32,287 nt of DNA, from IMG/VR virus record IMGVR_UViG_3300046516_001133, positions 1-32,287 of that record; one strand, written 5' to 3'. The notes under the pieces were generated by a model, which saw only the letters and a program-made list of their open reading frames with translations, had not been told where the DNA came from and searched no databases. Source of the DNA: a virus. Position numbers and translations under genes: made by a program. Below, one piece after another: positions 22,866-29,814 of the stretch (the first letter of the stretch is position 1; the number at the start of each line of letters is the position of its first letter).

Positions 22866-23967
22866 TGAGCAGTTCTCGCATTGTGCGGCCAACGGCCGCG
22901 TAAGAGAAATCGTAAGCCTTCTCGATCCCCTTGAAGGCCTTCTCAGCCTTCAGCTGCCCATCCTCGAACGCTTCCCTCATACACCTACGCAGATCGTAAA
23001 GATCGACGGAGGCCCAGGCTTCCTTACCCGTGTAAAGGTCATCGAACGTTTCAATCGCCGCGAAGGCCGGCTCCATGCGATGCTTCACAAGCCAGCCGGT
23101 CTCCGGAGTCACGTAGTCTTTGAACCCGCTCCAGTCTGTGACAATGGGCGTCTTACCCATCGCCATGGCGTCGAAGGCTGGAATGCACCAGGCTTCGCCG
23201 TGAGAGGGCATCACGAAGCAATCGCAGGCCGAATGAAGACGCATCAGGCCTTGTTCGGTCAGCCGATCCGTGACGAGAATCTCGTCCTTGTACGTGTGCA
23301 GCTTCAGGCCGCGTTTGACTTCGGAGCAGTAGTTGGTGAGGTACTGCTTCGTATCAGCAGGAGAGAGGCCAGGCCGAGTCGCCTTGATGACCAACTGAAC
23401 CGGCTCGTTCTCGTCGAACTCGGTGTGGAACGCCTTGAGCAACGCCGACAGGTTCTTGCGGCGGACCGCCTCACCGACGAAGTAGAAGAGGAAGTCGCCG
23501 TTCTTCTTGTAGGGTTTGAGGGCGTCCAGGGGCTCGTAGGAGCGTTGGAAGCGAGTAATGTCGGTCGCGTGTGGGACAATGCTCAGAGGCACCGTCACGC
23601 CGCTCGTGCGGGCCGCAGTGACCATCTGGGTATTGATGACCCAGGCCTCGTCCATGGAGTTGATCCGCTCGGCCCAGGCAGAGCCGCGGAAGTTCGAGGT
23701 CTCCGTGGCATAAAGGCCGATGTTGCGTACCCAGCCATTGAAGTCCATCTGGTGAGGCAGGACGTGTTGGATAACCACGTCGGTCCCACGAGAGGGCTTC
23801 GCTTCAAGCTCGAGGATACGCTTGGGGAGTTCGGGCTGGGTGTTGTTGAGCTTCAGGGGGCGGCAGACCACGTCTACGCCGGCCGCGTCAAGGGAGAGGA
23901 TGTAATCGCGAGCCGCGTTGCCCCAGCCTGTGCCGTCACGGTAGACGCCGATGTAGAGCACCTTCAT
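22831..23967 (-). CDS. Family 4 glycosyltransferase
   Basis: 378 residues. KVLYIGVYRDGTGWGNAAR is the GT-B opening. SIVPHATDITRF and FYFVGEAVRRKNLSALLKAF mark the donor domain, and PSHGEAWCIPAFDAMAMGK carries the E-x7-[E/D] type signature. ATG 23967 overlaps the small leader-bearing gene as ATGA, with GAAGG upstream. It probably acts on the same glycan as the other transferases. No membrane segment is present. Specificity is unknown. A long plus-strand frame over this gene (22828-24291) is judged to be antisense noise. Confidence 0.8.
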   Translation of the reverse strand: MKVLYIGVYRDGTGWGNAARDYILSLDAAGVDVVCRPLKLNNTQPELPKRILELEAKPSRGTDVVIQHVLPHQMDFNGWVRNIGLYATETSNFRGSAWAERINSMDEAWVINTQMVTAARTSGVTVPLSIVPHATDITRFQRSYEPLDALKPYKKNGDFLFYFVGEAVRRKNLSALLKAFHTEFDENEPVQLVIKATRPGLSPADTKQYLTNYCSEVKRGLKLHTYKDEILVTDRLTEQGLMRLHSACDCFVMPSHGEAWCIPAFDAMAMGKTPIVTDWSGFKDYVTPETGWLVKHRMEPAFAAIETFDDLYTGKEAWASVDLYDLRRCMREAFEDGQLKAEKAFKGIEKAYDFSYAAVGRTMRELLNGNQTSVGGPS

Positions 23968-24212
23968 GAGTTCACCTTCTTCAGCAAGCCAAGCGGATAC
24001 TTGGCCAGGAAGCTACGTGAAATCGTGAACTCGCCGGGCAACAGCATCGTCGGGACCACGTCGCGTAGTGACCCACTAGCATTTCGACGCATGACCGTCT
24101 TCGCCAGAGCGACGAGACGTTTCGTGTATGGCTGGGTCTCGGCCTTGACCGGCATAGCCCAGAGCCCCACGATGGCTGCTGCTGCACTCTTGAAGAACTG
24201 GCGTCGCTTCAT
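23964..24212 (-). CDS. Small Tat-leader-like exported protein, 82 aa
   Basis: The first residues are MKRRQFFKSAAAAIVGLWAM followed by PVKAETQP. The RRQFFK motif, a moderately hydrophobic Ala/Ile/Val stretch and an A-x-A site (VKA) fit a twin-arginine (Tat) or possibly lipid-free Sec leader, so the mature protein would have about 58 residues. The rest is basic (RLVALAKTVMRRN) with no Cys and no known domain. ATG 24212 overlaps the glycosyltransferase stop as ATGA, and the stop overlaps the next gene likewise. Export to the host periplasm is inferred. The protein is otherwise unknown. Confidence 0.55.
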   Translation of the reverse strand: MKRRQFFKSAAAAIVGLWAMPVKAETQPYTKRLVALAKTVMRRNASGSLRDVVPTMLLPGEFTISRSFLAKYPLGLLKKVNS

Positions 24213-25846
24213 TGTCCGACCCTCTTTCTTTCCCAGTGATTGCTCTGTTCGCAGAGCTTCAGGAGTTCTTCCAGGGCTTGTTCGCGGCTAAAGGTTTGGA
24301 ACCGCGGTTGCGAACCGATGACGGAGGCCTCATTGAAGTACACGCCACCCGTGTGGGGCAGCGTCGCATTCCAATTGAGGTCGCGTACCATCCGCATGGC
24401 CATGAAGGAGTTGAGGAGTTCGGGGCGTCCCGCCACATTGAGAATACCCCAGCGGACCAACTCCTCGTTCGACAGGCCCTCGGGGATCTGCCGGGCCGGC
24501 GTGTGGATTCTGCCAGGCTGTTCCCACCGGTCCTCGGCTTCCACCGAATCGAAGTAGTCCATCCACTTCTGGGCGGTCTTGTCCCAGGTGTAGTGGGTTT
24601 CCACCGCCTTGCGTGCCTCGTAGCCCATCCGAGAACGTACCGCCTCTGGCTTCAGCAGGAACTTCGTCAGTAGGTCAACGAAGGCCTGGGAGTCCGGCAG
24701 GGCACGGTAGCAGTGCGTCTCGGGCTCACGCCACAGCCGCTGCACAGGGATCGGTGTTCCCTTCAGCTTGCGAACGACGTCCGACATTGCCGAGTAGTCC
24801 ACTGCGAAGACGGGAATCCCGCACGCCGCCGCCTCGACCTGGGGCATCCCAAACCCCTCGGAGTTCGCGTACTGCACGTAGCAGTCAAAGAGCCCGAAGA
24901 TGTCACCGAGGACTTTCCTGCTTACGCCGATATGAGAGTTCGGGAACGTGGCTTCAGCATTCCCACACGAACGGCAGATCCCACGAGCGTCTTGGAAGAA
25001 GCTGGTGAAGACCGTCCCGCAGTCCTTGCAGAAGTAGGTGAAGAGGCAGTGAGCCCCAACGCCGGCTTCCCTGACCAGCCTGGGAATGTCCCAGCCGACG
25101 TCCGGCCAGGCGGTGTGCATGTAGAGGTAGGTCTTCCGTGCCAGTTCTGCCGGTGCGGTCTTGAGGAACAGAGCGAACGCCTCGATCAGATCCGGATAAA
25201 GCTTCCGTCGCTGATTCCGCATCATCGTGCCGACGATGTAGCAGTCGGGATCGACGCCCATCTCCTTACGGTGCTCGAACTTGCTCTTCTTGATCTGGTA
25301 GGTTTCCAGGTCGCCGCCAGGAGGGGCTGACCCACGAAACTTGACGCGGCTGTTGGTCTGATACTGGAGCAACCCGCCGGCCCAATCCGAGTAGGTGAAG
25401 ACCGCGTCCGCACCAAGATAGGTGGCAAGCCACTGTTCGTCCTGGGGCTCGGCGTCAACTGTGGGCATGACGGCCCACTTGAACCGAGAACGAAACGGCG
25501 AGCGTTCCTCGAACTCGAGCATCCACCAGTCACGGATGTCACAGACGATGTCCGGCTTGAACCGAAGGCAGGCTTCCTCGAATCGCCACTCTCCGAACTG
25601 GTTGACAGGGTTGGAGAAGTACTCCTTGGCCAACTCCTCGTTGTCAGGGTCAGGCATCGCGGTCATGTATCCCCACGGCAGATCAGCTGCCCTGGCGTCA
25701 TTGTGGGGACCATAGGACGCGAACTCAAACAGTTCGTATTTCCCGCTTGCGTGAAGTCGCTTCAGGAGTTCAAGGCCGTAGGTGCTGAAGCCGGTAGAGA
25801 GGTATGAGGCCTCGTTCACCAGCATGATTCGTTTCTTGCGGGTCAT
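24209..25846 (-). CDS. Large GT-B glycosyltransferase with inserted zinc ribbon
   Basis: 545 residues. KRIMLVNEASYLSTGFSTYG is the GT-B opening and NSEGFGMPQVEAAACGIP contains the GT4 E-x7-E signature (Glu330, Glu338). Between the two halves a four-Cys group (Cys273, 276, 291, 294; CKDC and CRSC) forms a zinc ribbon not found in standard GT4 enzymes. A C-terminal extension of about 110 residues ends in a helical tail. ATG 25846 follows closely after the SSB terminator, with a weak AGGG site. As the first glycosyltransferase after the terminator it may need its own promoter. Specificity is unknown. Confidence 0.75.
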   Translation of the reverse strand: MTRKKRIMLVNEASYLSTGFSTYGLELLKRLHASGKYELFEFASYGPHNDARAADLPWGYMTAMPDPDNEELAKEYFSNPVNQFGEWRFEEACLRFKPDIVCDIRDWWMLEFEERSPFRSRFKWAVMPTVDAEPQDEQWLATYLGADAVFTYSDWAGGLLQYQTNSRVKFRGSAPPGGDLETYQIKKSKFEHRKEMGVDPDCYIVGTMMRNQRRKLYPDLIEAFALFLKTAPAELARKTYLYMHTAWPDVGWDIPRLVREAGVGAHCLFTYFCKDCGTVFTSFFQDARGICRSCGNAEATFPNSHIGVSRKVLGDIFGLFDCYVQYANSEGFGMPQVEAAACGIPVFAVDYSAMSDVVRKLKGTPIPVQRLWREPETHCYRALPDSQAFVDLLTKFLLKPEAVRSRMGYEARKAVETHYTWDKTAQKWMDYFDSVEAEDRWEQPGRIHTPARQIPEGLSNEELVRWGILNVAGRPELLNSFMAMRMVRDLNWNATLPHTGGVYFNEASVIGSQPRFQTFSREQALEELLKLCEQSNHWERKRVGQ

Positions 25847-25857
25847 GGGAGCCCTGG

Positions 25858-25909
25858 AAGAAAAAGAAGCAGGGAGACACTGACTTCGACGCCAGTGCCT
25901 CTCCTGCTT
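25858..25909 (-). terminator. Rho-independent terminator after ssb
   Basis: On the minus strand AAGCAGGAGAGGCACTG (25909-25893) can pair with CAGTGTCTCCCTGCTT (25882-25867) in an imperfect stem of about 16 bp, followed by CTTTTTCTT. It starts about 24 bases after the SSB stop. It separates the replication cassette from the carbohydrate island. The first arm shares TAAGCAGGAGAG with the stop/ribosome-site junction at 11810. Confidence 0.85.
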
Positions 25910-25933
25910 AGGGGTGGTCGCTGCCGGACGGGA

Positions 25934-26350
25934 TCAGAACGGAATATCGCCATCGCCACCATCGGCGTCGGCCTGCGGTTCGCTCGTAGCTGGGGCTGCC
26001 GCCGCGGCTTCACGCTCCGGCTTGTTGCGATTGCTGCCGGGCACGAAGTCGAACTTGTCCACGCGGAACTTCAGCTTGGAACGCTTCTCGCCTTCCGGAG
26101 AGTCCCAGGTGTCGGTCTTTACCGAGCAGTGGACGATGATGGGGTCGCCCTTCTTGAAGTACTTCTCAACCATCTCCGCACCGGCATCCCAGCACTCCAT
26201 GTCGAGGAAGCTGGTTTCCTTCACCGTCTCCTTGCCGCGTTTGAACTTGCGGTTGACGGCGATGCCGAAGTTGCAGACCTTCTTGTCGTCACCGAACGTC
26301 TTGAGTTCCGGATCGCGGGTGAGGTTTCCCATGAAGTGACACGCATTCAT
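25934..26350 (-). CDS. ssb: Single-stranded DNA-binding protein
   Basis: 138 residues. The OB-fold opening MNACHFMGNLTRDPELK, the CNFGIAVNRKF strand and SFLDMECWDAGAEMVEKYFKKGD are SSB signatures. An Ala/Glu-rich linker leads to an acidic tail GDGDIPF, close to the bacterial SSB tip (DDDIPF) that recruits repair and replication proteins. It coats ssDNA during phage replication and recombination. ATG 26350 has GGAG and AGAAGAG upstream. It is the last gene of the replication block, and a strong terminator follows. A possible annealing protein lies 20 kb away at 5697. Confidence 0.9.
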   Translation of the reverse strand: MNACHFMGNLTRDPELKTFGDDKKVCNFGIAVNRKFKRGKETVKETSFLDMECWDAGAEMVEKYFKKGDPIIVHCSVKTDTWDSPEGEKRSKLKFRVDKFDFVPGSNRNKPEREAAAAAPATSEPQADADGGDGDIPF

Positions 26351-26402
26351 TCTGACTCTTCTCCAAACAAGTGATGTGAAACTGTACGCCGGATACTACT
26401 GC

Positions 26403-26436
26403 TTCCGTGGTGACTCCGGCCCACTACGCCACGGAA
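26403..26436 (-). repeat. Inverted repeat across polymerase C-half stop
   Basis: TTCCGTGG (26403-26410) and CCACGGAA (26429-26436) are a perfect 8-base inverted repeat with 18 bases between them. The stop codon of the polymerase C-half (26424-26426) lies in the loop. No T-run follows, so termination is not claimed. It could regulate the passage into ssb or be chance. Confidence 0.4.
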
Positions 26437-28124
26437 ATGTTTGCTTGCCATACCTTCTTGACTAGCAGGCCTGTCGAATCCTTCTTACCGGTGTCACGCT
26501 CGGCCTGCATGATGACCGTGTTGCCTTCTGTCAGGACGCTTGAGTATTCCTTCCAGGTCTCTGGGAAACAGATAACGTCGTCCACAGAGCAGGAAGCGTC
26601 CGCGATAGTAAGGAACGCCATCTTCGACCCAGGAGCCTTGCCCTTCTTCGTCTTGACCTCTCGGACCTGCTGCACTTCCACACCGAACATCAGGAAGCCG
26701 GTGCGACCAGCGAGGTATTCCTTACATGACACGTTCACCTGGCTGATGTCACAGGCGTCGATCTTTGAGCAGGAAATGGAGATGCCCAGAAGCTCCTCCT
26801 CAACCCACGCAATCCAATGCGGCGTGTCTTCCAGGCTGGCGGGCGGATGTTCCAGTAGGTAGACCTGACTGTTAACTGAGGACACGCGGTTCTTGTTCGA
26901 GCAGCCGCCGCCTTCCTTTTTCGGTCGTCCCACTCCCTTCATAGCTTCGATCAGGTCGCTAAACCCATCGCGGAACATCCCGGTGCCAGCGTGCGTCTCA
27001 CTAATCCATTCCCGTTCCTTATCCGTCAGGGACGACCAGGCCTTGAACTCAGCGACCATCCTTTGCCTGCTCATGGGGAGCCAACGCAATGCACCGACCT
27101 CAATCAGACTGACGATGACGTTGGACGGTAACCGAGACGCAACGCGAAGCAGGAAGTCAAACCAGGACCACTCTTTCAGTGCCTTCCCGATCTGCTGTTC
27201 TGCTTCTGCAACAACGTCGCGAAGCTTCTTGATCTGAGCCTCGCCGACGCCCTTAATGTCCGACAGCCCGAACTTCACCGTCTTGCGGTCGGTGTGGAAG
27301 AACCGCTCCAGGCTACGCAGATCCGGGGCCTCAACCACGATGTCGAATAGCCTGGCATCATTCACAAGCTCGAAACGCTCCTGTTGTGGACCGTCCTTGC
27401 TTCGCTTGTGACGAGCGTTGTAGAGCCAGCTGGTGAAGAACGCGACGGGGAAGTGGGCCTTGATGTAGGCACACTCGTAGCCCGTCATCCCATAGCACAT
27501 CGAGTGACTCTTGTTGAAGGAGTACCGTTGTGACTTCTCGATCCAACCGAAGATTTCCTCAGCTTGCTCCAGGGTCACCAGGCCCAGCCTGGCCGCACCT
27601 TCCGCGAAGAGCTTCTTGCACTTCGCCATCTCGACAGGGAGCTTCTTGCCGATGGCCTTACGAAGCTGGTCTGCCTCTTGCAGATTGAACCCAGCAATGG
27701 CTTGTGCGATAGCCATAGCTTGTTCCTGGTACACCAACACTCCGTACGTTGGGAACAGGATCGGCTCAAGAGCGGGATGATAGAAGCTGACCGCCTCCTC
27801 CCCGTTCTTACGAAGCACATAGTGCTTGGTCATGCTGACGCCATGTTCGTCCACGGCCTTGAGGCAGCCGGGACGGAGCAGGGCACCGAGGGCACTCATG
27901 TGCTCAGCAGCTTCCGGCTTGAGCTTCCTCGACCACGTCTTGCCAAGGTTGCTTTCAAGCTGGAACACACCCTTGGTTTCACCGCGGCCGAGCAAAGCCC
28001 AGGTAGCCGGACAATCCTGGGGAGCCTTCTCGACATCGAAGTCCAGAAGCGGGATGACGTCCTTGGGTGGATTGTCTTCCAGCACTGGCCACTCGCAACC
28101 ACACGGAAACCGGTACGTCTTCAT
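26424..28124 (-). CDS. dnaE: DNA polymerase III alpha, C-terminal half (fingers to OB)
   Basis: 566 residues, the second half of a bacterial-type replicative polymerase. GVFQLES near residue 53, a LLRPGCL region, YGVLVYQEQ and FNKSHSMCYG are the fingers signatures. IKGVGEAQIKKL is the helix-hairpin-helix, and the last 150 residues have the OB-like region. It lacks the PHP and palm parts, which are in the gene at 29815. A short added N-terminus (MKTYRFPCGCEWPV, CxC) precedes the homology. The ATG overlaps the exonuclease stop (ATGA). It must assemble with the N-half to be active. No intein residues are seen at its start. Confidence 0.85.
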   Translation of the reverse strand: MKTYRFPCGCEWPVLEDNPPKDVIPLLDFDVEKAPQDCPATWALLGRGETKGVFQLESNLGKTWSRKLKPEAAEHMSALGALLRPGCLKAVDEHGVSMTKHYVLRKNGEEAVSFYHPALEPILFPTYGVLVYQEQAMAIAQAIAGFNLQEADQLRKAIGKKLPVEMAKCKKLFAEGAARLGLVTLEQAEEIFGWIEKSQRYSFNKSHSMCYGMTGYECAYIKAHFPVAFFTSWLYNARHKRSKDGPQQERFELVNDARLFDIVVEAPDLRSLERFFHTDRKTVKFGLSDIKGVGEAQIKKLRDVVAEAEQQIGKALKEWSWFDFLLRVASRLPSNVIVSLIEVGALRWLPMSRQRMVAEFKAWSSLTDKEREWISETHAGTGMFRDGFSDLIEAMKGVGRPKKEGGGCSNKNRVSSVNSQVYLLEHPPASLEDTPHWIAWVEEELLGISISCSKIDACDISQVNVSCKEYLAGRTGFLMFGVEVQQVREVKTKKGKAPGSKMAFLTIADASCSVDDVICFPETWKEYSSVLTEGNTVIMQAERDTGKKDSTGLLVKKVWQANISVA

Positions 28125-28792
28125 GCCGCGGGTGTCCTTGCACAGCAGTTCTTGAACTTGATGAACTTGCCCTGGCCGTCCTTGCCAGGACGCATTCCGA
28201 GAGTTCGATAGAGACTCAGAAAGCGAACCATCAATTCGCCGGTTTGGCGAACGTCCACGAGAGCATCGTGGGCACCTTCCAATGAAAGGCCGAAGTACGC
28301 ACGAACGGTGTCGAGCTTCTCGTTGACAAGCTCTTCATTCCATCGGAACCATCTGAAGAGGTCGTCCTTCAGGTCGTAGTCGCGATAGGTGTTGAACAGA
28401 AGCGTCTTGTCCTTCTTCGGGCCGTGCTTCTTGTTCAGAACATTCACAAACGCTGAATCGAAATTGCGAATGTTGTAACCTGCCGCGATTGGTGCCCCGA
28501 AGGTGTTTCTCTTCAGGTTGAAGCGATTCACCCACTCGACGAACGAAAGCCACGCGGCCTTCTGGTCGGGAGCCTTGGCAAGCTCTTCACGAGTCTTGCC
28601 GTTCACCTTCAGAGCCCCGTCGTCCAGACGCTCCGGATGTTCCGGCTTCATCAGTGAGCAGAACTCGCCTTCCGGATACGGCTCCAGAGTTCGGCCGTTG
28701 TAGGCCTTGCCGGCAATCTGGATGGCTTCATGCCACCCAGCCTTGAGACCGCCCGTCTCAAAGTCATAAACAATGATGTCGAGAGTATTCAC
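28121..28792 (-). CDS. DnaQ-like 3'-5' exonuclease (DEDDh)
   Basis: 223 residues. Asp10 and Glu12 (DFETGG), Asp112 (GYNIRNFD), His175 and Asp180 (HDALVD) make the DEDDh active site of DnaQ/RNase T nucleases. It would act as proofreader for the adjacent polymerase or as a nuclease in DNA turnover. GTG 28792 has AGAGAA before it. It ends as ATGA over the polymerase C-half start. The Cys-Cys pair near the end is not a known feature. Proofreading is inferred from position. The polymerase N-half also keeps the metal-binding residues of a PHP nuclease. Confidence 0.85.
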   Translation of the reverse strand: MNTLDIIVYDFETGGLKAGWHEAIQIAGKAYNGRTLEPYPEGEFCSLMKPEHPERLDDGALKVNGKTREELAKAPDQKAAWLSFVEWVNRFNLKRNTFGAPIAAGYNIRNFDSAFVNVLNKKHGPKKDKTLLFNTYRDYDLKDDLFRWFRWNEELVNEKLDTVRAYFGLSLEGAHDALVDVRQTGELMVRFLSLYRTLGMRPGKDGQGKFIKFKNCCARTPAA

Positions 28793-28812
28793 TTCTCTGT
28801 TCCGCTCCTGGG

Positions 28813-29232
28813 TTATTTGCAGTCACACTGGTCGTCGCAGGCCAAGGTCGTGTCGGCCTCGGACTCCTGCACTTCGGCCTCAACGATGGAGACCGTGATG
28901 GTCTGGCTGCCGTCGTCGTTGTTCTTGAACTCGAGGCTAAGCTCGTTGTTCTTGACCGAGTCGATGAGGTCTTTGCTGAGCGTTACGCTCCCGCCTGCCG
29001 CGATGACGAGTTGCGAAATGTACTCGGTTGCCGCCGCAGTCTCTTCCTGAAGCTTCTCGTGCATCAGGCGAACCGCGGTGATGAGCGATTCGTTTTCCTT
29101 GCCCTGGTCTTCCGCGGTGTCGGCCAGCCACTCTACGTCCTCCTTGAGTCGCTGAGTCTCTTCCGTCTGGGTCGAGAGACCAAGCTTCTTGCGGGCCGCG
29201 GTGAACAGCGACTTAACTTTCTCCAGCACCAT
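28813..29232 (-). CDS. Coiled-coil protein of unknown function, 139 aa
   Basis: The first 80 residues are helical with heptad-like spacing (RLKEDVEWLADTAEDQ and later), and a beta-rich stretch (SLEFKNNDDGSQTITVSIV) follows. The end is acidic with a final DDQCDCK cysteine cluster. ATG 29232 has AAAGGAG seven bases before it and overlaps the UDG-like gene by 20 bases. It lies between the two polymerase halves, so it may bridge or tether replication proteins, but that is speculative. No family is recognised. Confidence 0.6.
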   Translation of the reverse strand: MVLEKVKSLFTAARKKLGLSTQTEETQRLKEDVEWLADTAEDQGKENESLITAVRLMHEKLQEETAAATEYISQLVIAAGGSVTLSKDLIDSVKNNELSLEFKNNDDGSQTITVSIVEAEVQESEADTTLACDDQCDCK

Positions 29233-29788
29233 CGGACTTCTCCTTTACCTGTTTGAAAAACTCAACCGCCTGTTTGTCGGCCTTGCTTCCATGCGACAGA
29301 ACCCAACGCGGGCTATACCATGGAGCGACCAACGCTGACATGAACGGAACGTCGTGGAACTGACCGACGACGTCTTGCATTCGGAACGACGACTTCAACT
29401 TCAGCAGGAGACGTGTAGGGATCGGTCCCAACGTCACCACGACCCTTGGTGCTACTGCCTGAAGCTCCTTCCAAAGCCACGTCTTGCAAGCATTGATGTT
29501 GCACTGGTAGACGGCCTTGGCTGGGATCGGGAGGCACTTGACTGCGAGCGTGAGATACACGTCCGCGAGCCCAGCTTCCCTCAGTAGCTTCTTCAGTAAC
29601 CTTCCTTCGCGGCCCTCGAAGGGCCTACCCATGAGGTCTTCCTCGGCACCCGGCGTTTCTCCAACAATGACAACGCGAGAGTGTGGGTCGCCCGAGGGGC
29701 AGACGACCTGACTTGCACTGGGGCATTGGGTGTTGGGACGAAGGGGACAACGAGAGCAACCGCTGATCTGTTCAACGAGGTCGAGCAT
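29213..29788 (-). CDS. Family 4 UDG-fold protein with altered motifs
   Basis: 191 residues. Cys11, Cys14, Cys85 and Cys101 match the four ligands of the [4Fe-4S] cluster of family 4 uracil-DNA glycosylases. Motif 1 is intact (GETPGAEED, 43-51, then GRPFEG). Motif 2, normally His-Pro-[SA], reads Ser159-Pro160-Arg (WYSPRWVL), and the Asn before the Val-Lys-Cys strand is replaced by Leu81. The protein may therefore bind uracil or damaged DNA without cutting it, or use another residue. ATG 29788 has AAAGGA upstream. Its place in the replication block, between polymerase halves, suggests a DNA-quality role. Confidence 0.75.
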   Translation of the reverse strand: MLDLVEQISGCSRCPLRPNTQCPSASQVVCPSGDPHSRVVIVGETPGAEEDLMGRPFEGREGRLLKKLLREAGLADVYLTLAVKCLPIPAKAVYQCNINACKTWLWKELQAVAPRVVVTLGPIPTRLLLKLKSSFRMQDVVGQFHDVPFMSALVAPWYSPRWVLSHGSKADKQAVEFFKQVKEKSDGAGES

Positions 29789-29814
29789 ACCATCCTTTGC
29801 CGGAAGTCAAGGGA

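Noticed and set aside
22828-24291. 487-residue plus-strand frame opposite a GT4 gene and its small neighbour
   Set aside because: It is antisense to a well-supported glycosyltransferase and the leader-bearing gene. Its product has an Arg/Val/Leu bias and no domain pattern, as expected for antisense frames in GC-rich coding DNA.
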